From Tetrahymena thermophila SB210 (lineage: Eukaryota > Ciliophora > Oligohymenophorea > Hymenostomatida > Tetrahymenidae), in contig NW_002476430.1 in assembly GCF_000189635.1 (NCBI RefSeq), positions 82,623 through 146,622 of the forward strand: a stretch of DNA of 64,000 nucleotides, given 5' to 3'. The notes under the pieces were generated by a model. It saw only the letters and a list, made by a program, of their open reading frames with translations. It was not told where the DNA came from and ran no database searches. A program made the position numbers and the translations under genes. This document shows positions 1-13,153 of the stretch, piece by piece (the first letter of the stretch is position 1; each line of letters starts with the position of its first letter).

Positions 1-2286
1 GAGAGGAATTTAGAAAATAGCAAAAGCAAAAATACAAGCAAATTCAACAAATACTAGACTTAGAGATTTTATGATAGTTTTTTTTAAATTTATCATGAAG
101 TAACGAGATTCAAGTATCATGTGCATTACTGAATCAAATCTATCATCCAAAACTATAGCGCTTGAAGCTTCCTGCGCTACTTAAGTACCTTTTTTGAACA
201 TAGATAGAGATATATCTGATCTTTTTAAAGCAGGAGCATCATTTGTACCATCTCCAACTGCTAATACAACTTCATAGTTTGACTAAAGGTTTTTTACAAT
301 TTAAAATTTTTAGGCTGGAGTGACTCTATAAAATACAAGGTTTGGTTTATTGATATAGAGCTTTTCTTTCAATTTTAGCATTTAGTCTCCACCAATTAGA
401 ATACTTTCTGTTTTATTAATTGCATCCTGAATAGAAAGACTAGGATCTTTTTCCATTAAATCTGAAGTTGATTCAACATTTTAAGGTAAAATATTAATTG
501 CACGAGCAGTATATTGAGCTGAATATTGTTAATCTCCTGTCTGCAATATTGTTCTGATACCAATTTACTTAGCAAATTCTACTACTGATTTGGCTTCTGG
601 TTTTATTTAATCTTTTAAACTAAAAAGTCCTTAGAATGTCAGTTTTTCAACAGAAAAAGGTAAATCTGTTCTATCAGCAAATTTAAAGACATGTCCTTTA
701 GGAAATTAGCTTGCTGGAAGATGTAATTTAGCGAAACCTAAAACTCTTTCGCTTTTTTTACCTAGTTATTCCAAACAATTTAAAACATTTTCTTTAAAAG
801 CGCTATCAATTTCTAATTTAGAATTATTTTTCATGTAGAATTAGCAAAGTGAGATAATTTTTTCTGCAGCACCTTCGATGTAAACAGCATAGTGACTATC
901 TTCTGCTTCTTCTTCAACAATAGAAAATTAGTATTTGTTAATTGAGTTAAGTTCTAACTTAGCTGCTTTTCCTTCTATATTTTTGGCCTACTGAATGCTC
1001 TTTTTAAAGTTATCAACGTTCTTTATACTATGTAAAAATCTTAAAAGAGCTTAGTCACTTACTCCACCAAGCATTTTACATGTAGAATAATCGACATTAT
1101 TTTGATCTCCTTCTAAAACGAATTTTGCATTACAAGACAATGCAGCATTTTTATATAGATTTTAGAAATCTTAATCATCAGGGTTGAAATTTTCGCCTTC
1201 ATCAAAATTATTCTCAGCTGTTTTAAACAAATTTTAACCATAGAAAAGATGGGAAATAGTAAGTTAATTCATAGTAATAGTCCCTGTCTTATCAGCAAGG
1301 ATGCAAGTTACTTTCTAAGCATTAACAAGCGTTTCTTTTTATTTCACTAATATATTTTGTTGCATTAAATTTAATAAAGACTAGTCTAATAAAACTTTAT
1401 ATTTAGTGGGAAGAGTGAAAGGAATGAAAGCAACAACCAATCCAACAATAGCATTTAAAGTAAGAGAAAGAGAAAAAGAACTAAAAATGAATAAGTGTAA
1501 CATTAACAATGAACCTAAAATGAGTCCTATCAAGACCAGTAGCTAAGCTATTTTTTTTATCTACTATTCTTAACCTTCTGGTTAATATTCGACACATAGA
1601 GAAGAAATTTGTCCAAGAATAGTTCTACTTCCAACTGCAATAACAACACATTTACCACTTCCACTTACACATTTAGTGCCTTTTAAAACAACATTTTTGG
1701 ATTCAATTATGTTCTGGTTAGATGATCCTGCTAAGCGTTCTATAGGCTCAGATTCTCCAGTTAAAGATGAGAGATCAACTTTCATTTAATCAGCTTGTAG
1801 TAATCTTCCATCAGCAGGGATATTTTATCCTTCTTCAATCAAAAGTATATCTCCAACAGCAATTTCTCTTGAGAAAATTTCAACTCTATCATTATCTCTG
1901 ATGACTGTATATTAAGGTTGATATCTATTCTTGATAATTGCTTTAGTATTTTCATTATTTCTTTCAACATTCACTGAAATAGCACTAGTTATGAAAATAG
2001 CGATCATTATGACTAAACTAGAGTATAAATTAGTTATCTCATCAGAAAGACACATATAGTTGTAAAAAGAGAGCAAAGTGCATCCCCACAAAACTAAGCT
2101 TTATAAATTGAGTTAGTGTTTAAAAAAAAGTGCTAAATAAGACCTGGCTTCATCTTATTCATCTTAATTTTATCCAAATAGTTAGATATTTTCTTGAACT
2201 TTCTTAATCGTCAATCCCTTTTCTAAATCAGTCTTGAACCTAGATTTCAATTCCTCTAAAGGAATGATGTGGCTATCTGAATTCAT
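1..2286 (-). CDS. P2C-type cation-transporting ATPase (Na+/K+-ATPase alpha-like), copy 1, 3' end cut by window
   Basis: Integral membrane P-type ATPase, read with TAA/TAG as Gln from the ATG at 2286 without introns to the window edge (762 codons). The N-terminus has the Na,K-ATPase-like pattern PLEELKSRFKTDLEKGLT. The actuator motif LTGESEP is at about residues 175-181, the phosphorylation motif DKTGTIT at about 332, and the hinge motif GDGTNDAPAL at about 677, so the catalytic cycle looks intact. Unusual points: the M4 cation motif PEGL is PFTL, and the nucleotide-site KGA is EGA. The missing 3' end would encode the last membrane helices seen in copy 2. It lies tail-to-head with its near-identical copy at 3164-6049. 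The transported ion cannot be assigned; the family is secure, the substrate is not. Confidence 0.9.
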
Positions 2287-3163
2287 TGTAGCTATATTAA
2301 TTAAATTTAAAATTTTAAAGTTATGTGTCTCTAATCTGTAAAAAATGATCTAACAAGTATAAAATTTATTTCAATCTATCTATCTATTTATAAATCTTTT
2401 TAATTTTCTTCTATTTATTAAGATACAGTAAGTTTTATTGATTTGTAATTATTTATTTCTAAAAAATGTTTATATTATATTATAGATAATTTTTTTTAAT
2501 TAAAATTTTTCTTATCTACTCATATTATAGAAGCTCAAATCATCTACACACCTACAATCTGATCTAAATTAAAAACGTCAAATCTAGTTCAAACAATATT
2601 AATTATAATTATATTCTACTTTGTATGATTATGATTATGGATGCCTTCATTCATTCATTTGTTGTTTCTTTCTTTCTTTCTTTTTTGTAGCCATAATAGT
2701 AAAATAATCAAGTACTCAAAAATTCTTCTTATTATCAACCAAATATTAAAGTTAAATTTCTTTCTATTATTGTAAACATAAAGGATTAAATGTCTAATAT
2801 ATTTCATTCTAAAATCAAAAAAGATATTTTCCTAATTAAAAATAACAGTAATTTAAGGTATAGATTATTTTATCTTAAGTCTTATATAATATATTAAGAG
2901 ATAATTCACTAATAGAGATATTTTTAATCAAATAATTAATAATTGTTCATTACCTTAATTTTATAATATTAAAATTCATTAGTAGATTAGGTTGACCTTT
3001 ACTTAATTCTACCTTAATTTAGAGTTTTACCATAATATAAATTAAATATTAAATTTTTATGAATAATTAAAAATTATGATTTTATTTTAACATCTAAGAA
3101 ACGAATAAAAAAATATGAAAAACATAAGTTTGATTGATAATATTTGATAATTTTAATATGAAG
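2287..3163. other. intergenic, AT-rich, part of duplicated unit
   Basis: No gene seen. It holds the upstream region of ATPase copy 1; about the first 670 bases are recognisably similar to 6050-6720 upstream of copy 2, so the promoter was duplicated with the gene. A short pyrimidine-rich CTTT tract lies near 2665-2685. Confidence 0.7.
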
Positions 3164-6049
3164 TCAAAATATTAAATTAAAAGAAATAAAAACCAAAATA
3201 ACTGAACTAAAAAATGATATTTAAGCCCAATAATATGCCTGAGTTGAGTAGCAACTACTAAGGTTGGTGTTGCAAGTTCCCCATTTCACACTTGGAACCC
3301 ATTTTTTTGTTTAAGGATCGCATTACAGAAGTACTTATCTTAAATCATAGTGTCTCTATTTTTAGCTTAACCAGTCTATTTCAAATTTAATTTATTCTGT
3401 CTACATTTAATTCTCAAAACAGTTTCTGGATATTTTCTCGAGATTTTCATTATAAAACACTTCTTAGCCTGTTATTTGTTTATTTTAGAAAGCTGGTGGC
3501 TGATACCCTTTTATGTTTGCAAGGCCAAACACAGAACTGAATCCAAATGACTAAAAGGTGTAAATATAACTAACAAAACCTACTATCAAAGATGCAATAA
3601 CTTTAACTGAGAATAAAGAAGAAATAAATGTTTCCTTGCATACAGGTTCTACCTTTTAGTAAATCTTTTTTAAGTTGCTGCCAGATGGCTTAGGATTCAA
3701 AGAAATAAATGTTGGGATGACATCTGTCAAGATTTAAATTAGTAAAATACTAAATGAGGAGAGAGGGAGAGGAATTTAGAAAATAGCAAAAGCAAAAATA
3801 CAAGCAAATTCAACAAATACTAGACTTAGAGATTTTATGATAGTTTTTTTTAAATTTAGCATGAAGTAACGAGATTCAAGTATCATGTGCATTACTGAAT
3901 CAAATCTATCATCCAAAACTATAGCATTTGAAGCTTCATGCGCTATTTAAGTACCTTTTTTGTACATAGATAGAGATATATCTGATCTTTTTAAAGCAGG
4001 AGCATCGTTCGTACCATCTCCAACTGCTAATACTACTTCATTGTTTGACTAAAGATTTTTTACAATTTAAAATTTTTATTCTGGAGTGGCTCTATAAAAT
4101 ACAAGGTTTTGTTTATTGATATAGAGCTTTTCTTTCAATTTTAACACTTAGTCTCCACCAATTAGAATACTTTCTGTTTTATTAATTGCATCCTCAATAG
4201 AAAGATTAGGATCTTTTTCAATCAAATCTGAAGTTGATTCAATATTTGAAGGTAAAATATTAATTGCGCGAGCAGTATATTGAGCCGTTAATTGCGAGTC
4301 TCCTGTCTGCATTATTGTTCTGATACCAATTTATTTAGCAAATTCTACTACAGATTTGGCTTCTGGTTTTATTTAATCTTTTAAACTAAAAAGTCCTTGG
4401 AACGTCAGTTATTCAGCAGAAAAAGGTAAATCTGTTGTATCAAATTCAAAGACGTAACCTTTTGGGAATTAACTTGCTAGAAGATGTAATTTGGCGAAAC
4501 CTAAAGCCCTTTCATTTTTTTTATCTAATTGTTTCAAACAATTTAAAACATTTTCTTTAAAAGAGCTATCAATTTCTAATTTAGAATTATTTTTCATGTA
4601 GAATTAGCAAAGTGAGATAATTTTTTCTGCACCACCTTCGAAGTAAACAGCATAGTGACTATCTTCTGCTTCTTCTTCAACAATAGAAAATTAAAATTTG
4701 TTAATTGAGTTAAATTCTAACTTAGCTGCTTTTCCTTCTATATGTTTGGCATACTGAATATTCTTTTTAAAGTTATCAACGTTCTTTACTCCATGTAAAA
4801 ATCTTAAAAGAACTTAGTCACTTAGTCCACCAAGCATTTTGCATGTAGAATAATCGACATTATTTTGATCTCCTTCTAAAACGAAAGATGCATTACAAGA
4901 TAAGGAAGCACTTTTATAGAGATTTTAGAAATCTTAGTCATCAGGATTAAAATTTTCGGCCTCATCAAAATGATTCTCTGCTGTTTTAAACAAATTTTAA
5001 CCATAAAAAAGATGAGAAATAACTTGTTAATTCATAGTAATAGTTCCTGTCTTATCTGCAAGAATACAAGTGGCTTTCTAAGCCTTAACAAGCGTTTCTT
5101 TTTACTTCACTAATATATTTTGTTGCAATAAACTTAATAAAGACTAGTCTTATAAAACTTTGTATTTAGTGGGAAGAGTGAAAGGAATGAAAGCAACAAG
5201 CAATCCAACAATAGCATTTAAAGTTTGAGAAAGAGAAAAAGAACTAAAAATGAACAAGTGTAGCATTAACAATGAGCCTAAAATGAGTCCTATCAAGACC
5301 AGTAGCTGAGCTATTTTTTTTATCTACTATTCTTAGTCTTCTGGTTCATATTCGACACTTAGAGAACAAATTTGCCCAAGAATAGTTCTACTTCCAACCG
5401 CAATAACAACACATTTACCAAATCCTCTAACACATTTAGTGCCTTTTAAAACAACATTTTTAGATTCAATTATGTTCTGATTAGATTCATCTGCTAAGCG
5501 TTGAATAGGCTCAGATTCTCCAGTTAAAGCTGAGTGATCAACTCTCATTTAATCAGCTCTTAATAATCTTCCATCAACAGGGATATTTTATCCTTATTCA
5601 ATAAAAAGTATATCTCCAACAGCAATTTCTCTTGAGAAAACTTCAACTCTAACATTATCTCTGACCACAGTATATTAAGGTTGATATCTGTTCTTGATAA
5701 TTGCTTAAGTATTTTCATTATTTCTTTCAACATTCACAGAAATAGCGCTGGTTATGAAAATAGCGATCATTATTACTAAACCAGAGTATAAATTAGTTAT
5801 CTCATCAGACAAACACATATAGTTGTAAAATGAGAGCAAAGCACTTCCCCATAAAACAAAGCTTTATAAATTGAGTTAGTGTTTAAAAAAAAGTGTCAAA
5901 TAAGAACTGGCTTCATCTTATTCATCTTAATTTTATCCAAATAGTTAGATATTTTCTTGAACTTACTTAATTGTCAATCCCTCTTCTAAATCAGTCTTGA
6001 ACCTAGATTTCAATTCCTCTAAAGGAATGATGTGACTATCTGAATTCAT
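3164..6049 (-). CDS. P2C-type cation-transporting ATPase (Na+/K+-ATPase alpha-like), copy 2, complete
   Basis: Complete single-exon paralogue of the gene at 1-2286: ATG at 6049, TGA at 3164-3166, 961 residues, close to the usual size of about 1000 for the family. TGES, DKTGTIT and GDGTNDAPAL are all present, so it should hydrolyse ATP through an aspartyl phosphate. M4 reads FIPFTLP where the family has VPEGLL. M5 keeps a glutamate (FVEF), and M6 keeps TD but has Q where the first M6 aspartate usually sits. The C-terminal third carries further hydrophobic helices and a loop before the last ones, as expected for M7-M10. The nucleotide-site lysine of KGA is glutamate (FEGG), as in copy 1. The ion specificity is therefore probably altered, which is an inference. 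Expression would be driven from 6050-6700, which is similar to the copy 1 promoter. Confidence 0.93.
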
Positions 6050-7134
6050 TACAGCTATATTGATTAAATTAAAAATTTTAAAGTTAAGTATTTCTAATCT
6101 GTAAAAAATGATTTTACAAGTATAAAATTTATTTCAATCTATTTATTTTTCTACTAATCTTTTTAGTTTTCTTTTATTTATTAAGATATAGTAAGTTTTA
6201 TTGATTTGTAATTATTTATTTTAAAAAAATATATATCATATATTATAGATAAATTTTTTTTTTTAATTAAAATTTTTCTTATCTACAAAAATAATAAAAG
6301 CTCAATCATCTACACAACTACAATCTGATCTCAATTAAAATCGTCAAATCTAGTTCAATCAATATGAATTAATTATAATAATATTCTATTTTGCATGATT
6401 ATGGATGCAATCATCCATTCATCCTTTCTCTTTTAGCCATTACAGTAAATAATCAGATACACAAAAATTCTTCTAATTACCAACCTAATATTAATTTTAA
6501 ATTTCTTTCTATTATTGTAAGCATAAAGGATTAAATCTCAAATTGATTTCATTCTAATATCAATAAAGAAATTTTTCTAATTAAAAATAATAGTAATTTT
6601 ACAGGATAAATTATTTAATCTTAAGTCTAATATTATATATTAAGAGATAATTCACTAAAGGGAATTTCATATGTTTAATCAAATAATTTATAATGGGCAA
6701 TTTTCCAATAAAAATTTTAAAATATGTTAAATATTTTAGCTTATATAAATAAATATCATCTCCATTTATTATTTAAATATATTTATTTAAACAATATCAT
6801 AGCATATATTCATAAAAGGCTTGCTTATTTTAATTATGAATAATAGAGATAAAATATGAATTCGTTTTCTAATCCATTAATTATAAAAAAAAAAATTTAT
6901 AAAAGGTTAAATTAAAAATTTAAATAAACAATAAATAAAGAATAATATAAAATTTATTTCTGGAATAACTAAGAAATCTAATGTTTGTTTTTTTATATTA
7001 AAATATTATAAAATAGACATTAAAAATTATCAAAAATTTATTTATTTATTTATTATAATAGGGTTTTAGTATACAAAATTTATTTGAAAATAGGTTAATT
7101 GTTTGATTGATAGGTTGTAGTTTGATTAAGTATT
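6050..7134. other. intergenic, AT-rich
   Basis: No gene seen. The part next to 6049 matches the upstream region of copy 1. The rest is simple AT-rich sequence leading into the 3' end of the third ATPase-like gene. Confidence 0.6.
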
Positions 7135-9603
7135 TCAATCGTTGATAGTGATTTTAGTATATTTTTATCTCATGATGAGTAGATAGTCAAATAAAAAGAA
7201 AACTAGATACATGATAAAACAGGATTAGAGAATAGGGATATCGAAAACAGCAATAAGCATGAAGCAGAGTATTTTAATTGCAGTTGACACAAAGTAGCAT
7301 TTTTTGAAACTTTCTATGCTATTAGAGTGTTTTTTAAGCATTTATATAAGCTTAATCACTTGATTTAGATTACTATCATTTAAAATAATGTCATATCTGC
7401 TTTTTACATATTGGTCTTGGGTATTACCATATATGACACTGAGGTTTGAGTAATACTGAATCATTTACTGTCTTGAAACGTAGATATTGAAGGCACCAAT
7501 GTTTTCTAAAATATTTTTTGTTTCGTAGCTAATTTGGGAAAATATTAAGAGTTTCTTACTTTGTATGATTTCTTTTAGTTTTTTAATATTATTTACTAAA
7601 TAATCTATAACCTCTTTGTTGTCAATTACTAGCACTTCGCTTTCTTAGATGGAGTTTTCTAAACTTAATCCATTTTCTTATAACTCTAAATTATTTAAAA
7701 CTCCACCTGATATTAATCCGCTCTTAATGAGCAGATCTTTTATTTAGCCATTAATTTAGGTGTTAGTTAAAACAGCTAATTTTATGTTTTATTGTTTCAA
7801 TTTTTCTATGTCTTGTGAAATGCCTTAAGCTATTTCTTCCTTTTGCGATATCATTCCACAGAAAATAAAATCCTTCAAAGCAAATGGCAAATCGTATGAG
7901 TCTAACTATATATTTGAACCTCTTGGGAAAAAAATTTTACTAAGAGGGAGCATCGCAACTCCAATCACAGAGCTATCTGTTTTGCAATATTGTTTTTATT
8001 GACTATGAATTCTTTGCATCTGATAAAAGTCTAATTTGACTTTGTTGCCATTAACAAATAAGTATGAGCAATACGCTATAATATCTTCTACATTGCCTTT
8101 AATATAAGCAGTGTAAAAGCTATCATTTGTTTCTTCTTCAACAACTACAATTTATCCTCTAGCAAAAATTCTATTTCTGTTCTTAGCAATAGATCCATCT
8201 TTATTTTAAACTATTCTAAATAACTTCTAATGAAGAGCAACATCGCAGATATTTTGCAAAAATTTAAGCTGACCTACTTCCAAGCCACTAATACTGCCTT
8301 GTATAAGGCATTGATCATAGTTAATTTTATTAAATTTTGAGTATTCGTCAATATCAAAAGTTGCATTACAAGTTACAAGCAATCCTTTTAAAAGAGCTTA
8401 AAAATTTAAATCAGTGACATCGTAGTCCTTTAAATAGCTTCTTCCAGCATACCAAATGTGATTAACTTGCAGAGCATGATTAGATAGAGTTTTAATGTCT
8501 AGGAGAATTTAAACGTTTCTTCTAACACTCCTAAACTAATGATAAATCTGCTTAACCAAAATATTTTATCGATAGAGACTTTTAACAATTTAAAACTAAT
8601 ATGAGAAAGCAACTAAGAATAAATTAATAGGATAATTAGTAAGAAATACGCATATCATAATTGAAAAACACTCATAAATGTCCATGCTTTTATATTAGTA
8701 GGAAAATTAAAAGAAGAGAATAGAAATAATAAAAGCAAATAGAATGTAAATCTTCAACTTTTTTATAAAGTTCATATTATAAGATAAATCTTCATCTTCT
8801 TCTTGAATAAAGTAATTTGCAAACGAGCCTAGCATTGTCCTCAGACCAGTTTTTACAACAACTCCTTTTGCGCATCCAGAAGAGCAAATACAATATTTAA
8901 ATAAAATGTTCGAGCTTTCTATATAATTTTGTTATAGATTTTGTTAATTATTTTTTTTTACAGGACTTCCTTCACCAGTCAAACAGCTTTAATCTGACTC
9001 TATGCTGTCATATTCTACAACTCTGATGTCTGCAGGAATGATTTATCCTTCATTGATAAAAATTATATCTCCCTCAACTAAATCACTCCCGCAAACCCTC
9101 AGCACTTTTCCCTCTCTTACAACCTTGAATTTTTCATTGGATTACTATGTAATCATAGACTTTAGCGATTCCAAAAACTACTTCTATACTAAGATAAAGA
9201 TACTCCCCATTAAGATAGTTAAAAGATTGAATAAACCAAGATATAAAATAAATAAAGCCTCGAGCTTAACTTTATAAACACAAAACAAAGCAACGCAACA
9301 TATCCAGCAAGGTATCTGGTACCTGCTAAACATTTCTTTAATAAGAACTTTTATTTTAGACTGTTTTTCAGATATTTAAATTTCATTCTTACCTGCTAAC
9401 TCTAATAATCTCATAGCTCTATAATTACTAATTCCATTATTTAAATCAGTTTGCAGCCTTGAAATAAGAACCTCAAGAGGTAAAGAATGAACTGTATAGT
9501 TATTTATTTACGTTACGCCTATCTCAAATATGTCTTAATAGTTTATTTGTTGATCTTACTTTAAAATAGGCAGTTATTTCTGCTTTTCCGCTCCTTCTGT
9601 CAT
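7135..9603 (-). CDS. P-type ATPase-like protein lacking all catalytic motifs (probable pseudo-ATPase)
   Basis: Open frame of 822 codons from the ATG at 9603 to TGA at 7135-7137, with no intron needed. It is clearly related to the two upstream ATPases: the LEVLISRLQTDLNNGIS opening, the DIIFINEGQIIPADIRV segment, QNILVKQ after M4, and NHIWYAG after the phosphorylation site all align. The catalytic signatures are gone: TGES is TGEG, DKTGT is DIKTL (about residue 369, Asp kept), M4 PEGL is SYQF, and GDGxNDxxAL is YGNTQDQYV. The protein stops shortly after the M5-M6 pair, so M7-M10 are missing. It cannot run a normal P-type cycle. Either it has been recruited as a regulatory or non-catalytic protein, or it is a young pseudogene that has not yet acquired a TGA or frameshift. 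Confidence 0.85.
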
Positions 9604-10870
9604 TATTGCTAATTAATAAATTAATAAATATATCAATCAATAGCTCTCGCTTTATTTGTTAATTTGCTTCAATTTAACAAAATGTAATATTAATTACATG
9701 AATAGAAAATTTATGATAGAAGAGCACTATCAATCAAAAAGAAAGTATTTGGATTCTATTTAATTATATTAAAACTGTAATATAGGCATTTAACTTCAAA
9801 ATAGACATATTTTAAATCCCCAAAACCTCTTATTCTATTTATTTCCCTATTTCTTCTGATCAAAATCCTTAAAATATTCCAATTATTATCACTATTTATT
9901 CATACTAAATTGAAATACAAGATTCTCGTCTCATCGTATTTACATAGCCAAAATTACTTTTACATTATTATTAATGATAATAAATGACGTCATAATCTAC
10001 ATTTATCACATTTACAGTCACTTCCAATTATTTAAACTAGAATTATCTTAAACCATTATTTCTAAAATTATTTTCCATTTTTATTAGAAAAAATAAATAA
10101 ATAACTAAATATAAGAAGTAGACATATAGATAAATAAATTAATATATAATAAATACTTTAATTATATATTTATACTTCAATACAAAATGTAAAGCTCTAA
10201 TCAACCTTGAATTTAATATTATTTATGTATCTAATATTGATATTAATTATATTGAAAAAAGTTTAAAAATAAATCTTGTAAAAAAATACTTTCTTTAAAG
10301 TAAAATTAAATCTTACTTTTATGTATGTATATATATATCTTCTTATTAAAATTCAAATAAGTTTATTTAATAAATTTTTAAATTATAAATAATAATCTAA
10401 AATTATAACTACATAGCCTATTTTGAATCAATAAATTTCCTCTTAAATATAAACTTCTATTTGGAATAGCGAGTTAATAGATAGAAGTTTGCACTTATAA
10501 AAAAATTCTTATTTATTTTAAAAATATTTTTAAAATTGATAAATGTTAATTAATAAAATTTTTATTTATCAAAAAATAAAATTTTATAACAAAATATTTT
10601 TTTTTAGAAAATTTAATTGAAAAGATTAAAGATATAATATTAATAAAAAGACCTAAAGGAATTACAGTTAATTTAATTAAGGAAAGTATTATTAAAATAT
10701 TTATAATCTAATATGCATCTAAATATTTGCTCAAATTTTTACTCGTGTTTTTTTTACATTAATATAATTAAAGCAATTACTGAATTTGCTTATTTTTAAA
10801 TTTTGTTTATTTAAAGTATGTTTGTTTAAATATTCCAGTTAGAAGTATTTATCATTATAAAATTATTCAT
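9604..10870. other. intergenic, AT-rich
   Basis: No coding or RNA signal recognised. It lies between the start of the third ATPase-like gene and the 3' end of a divergent LRR gene. Confidence 0.55.
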
Positions 10871-13153
10871 TCATTATCTAATAAAATTAACTAATCTTAA
10901 TGCTTTCCTTATATGATTAATTGTCTTAGCTTAAACTAAGCTGTTGGTCCTAATTTTCAAATTGTTAAATTGAAAAAAAATAAAACAGTTAAAATTAAGT
11001 TATTTTACAGCAATTAAAGCTATTTTAGGTTTGACATCTTCCGAATTTTTCTCCCAATAAATTAATCCAAACAACTGAAGAAGCAATTACTATAATAATT
11101 TAAAGCTTTGGTAAGTAAGTATTTAAAAATGAAAAATAAAATTTACAATAAATTAATTGAGAGATTGTTAATATTTTAGCAATTTATTATTCCATCAAGA
11201 AGCTTAAGCACTCCTTCTGTTTATATGCTTTCGTTTCCTCTTAAAAAATATATTTTAATAATCTTTTATTACCAATTATTGATTACAGTAAATTTAAATT
11301 CAAAGATTTTAGTAATTGGCACTTGCTCAAACCATCACCTAACATTCCAGCTATATCCTCATTTAATTCACAATTTCTTTTTTTATCAAATTTTTTATGA
11401 TTTTTCATCAATAAATTTTATGTTAGAACAATTTATTTTAAATATTTTTAACAATTCAATCATCAAAATTGAATAAAATAAAATTTTTTTTGTAGAAATT
11501 CAAATTATTTCTAAAATTAATAAAAGATTTACTTTAAATTTAAAGACAAATATTGCAGATTTTAGCATTATGAAATATCATTAGCAATTTTTAAAATAGT
11601 ATCTGGCATCATAATCAAGAAGCTTTTTAAAAGTAAATTTGAATAGTAAATATAAATAATTATATTATTTACTTAAATGAAAGAGTTAGCTAATACAGAT
11701 AGCTAAATTAACTAAATTAACTAGAGATATCAGTCAAATCTTCATAGTTCAGTTCATTTTCTCTATTTATATTTATTTAAGATCTTTCAATCAAAAATAG
11801 CAAACAAATTTTTTACGATAAATGTAATTCTAACTTTGAAATTAAAGGGCACATCTGAATTTTTTAAAGTAATATTTGCAGTTCTTCACCTTAAATGTAG
11901 CAAAAGCTTATAAAGGATGAAATTAATTTTGGCAAGTAAATTATAAAACAATTTTTACTTCAAACTTAAAACCAAGCAAAATAAATTTTAGCAATAAGAA
12001 ATTCCTTCTGCTAAACCTATTACGCCATCTTAACCTATCTGGCTTCCACTTATTTATTTGTTTTTTTTGTTTAACAAATTCAAACTTTTTGATAAAATAT
12101 TTTACTCTAAATTAAGCTAAAAGTTTTGCAAATTAGAACATTTTCCTATGGTATTACCGATTTAAATAGCTCCTTCACCATCTACTCCACAAAATCTAAT
12201 ATTGTAAATAAATAAGACTAATTCAAATTTTTTTTAAAAATGAAAGTTTTTACATTAAATTTAAAATAAGAGTTGATATATTCTTGCATTCTGTTATACC
12301 TTTGCATAAACCTCTCATACTTAGTTTATAGCTACTATAATATTGATAAATGAAAGAAAAGTACATTATGATAAGTTATACTTATTTTTTATCTAAATGG
12401 TCATATTCAAACTAATTAGATTTGTACAGCTGCTTATTGATTGTTAAATTCCATTCCCTACATCGTTTCCAAACTCATATTTTAACTCAAAGTAGCTATA
12501 AATATATAAAAAAAATAAGAAAAATTTGATATTTCAAAAGCAAAATTAACTCTTTGAATGCATCTTTCAAATGTTTTACTTTGTTATTTTAATTTTGTTC
12601 TAGCTATTATGATTTTAAAGTAAAAAAGAAAAATTTAAATTTGAAATAATGCTGATAAATACAATTTAAAAATGTTTACATCTTAAAATCTATAAGACTA
12701 CCTCATAGTTTCATCTTAAATATTAAAACAAATTAATTTAATTTATTTTGATTTAATATAAATAACTACATATATCAAATGTATACTCATTTATCAGAAA
12801 CTTCTTAAAAATACTTTACGAAAGTATAAACTTAAATGGTAGATCTCCTTTCACTTAATTAAAATTTTAATTAAAATAGATTATTTTATAAGTAAAAATA
12901 TACGTTAATTCTCATTTAGGGTACTTAAATTGTCTACAAAAGGAAAGTAAAATATTTAAATAGCACACAATTTTTTTTATTTAACATTTTAAGCTCTTAA
13001 AGTAAGACTATATTTTGAGTTTTCATAATATCTGGCGTTCTGAAAAACATTACCATCTTTTAACATTGTTTCAAGTAATTCTTGCAACTCTTCTTAAAAT
13101 ATACAACACTATTGGCTCAATTTACCATTAATATTAAAAATTATATCATTCAT
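10871..13153 (-). CDS. divergent leucine-rich-repeat protein (LRR gene D), 11 exons
   Basis: Model from splice sites and phase: exons 12904-13153 (ATG at 13153), 12820-12853, 12382-12495, 12254-12334, 12106-12195, 11959-12048, 11817-11906, 11533-11622, 11147-11239, 11009-11089, 10871-10949 (TGA). All junctions are phase-consistent and give 363 residues. Eight internal exons each carry one LRR of the ribonuclease-inhibitor-like ciliate type, recognisable as (I)S.CQNL..L.LNL, for example CTNLISLNM, CSNLQNFQLNL, CQNLQYLSLNL, CQNINNLSINL. Four are exactly 90 nt, and the repeat exons from 12382 on end in phase 2, as in the LRR genes downstream. The last exon ends RKALRLVNFIRQ, resembling the KRLVVFQ ends of those genes. 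Repeats are more diverged from each other than in genes A-C. The function is unknown; LRRs usually bind proteins. The first two exons are the least certain. Confidence 0.65.

Noticed and set aside
9002-9277. 91-codon plus-strand frame inside the third ATPase-like gene
   Set aside because: It is antisense to well-aligned ATPase coding sequence and has no independent support.
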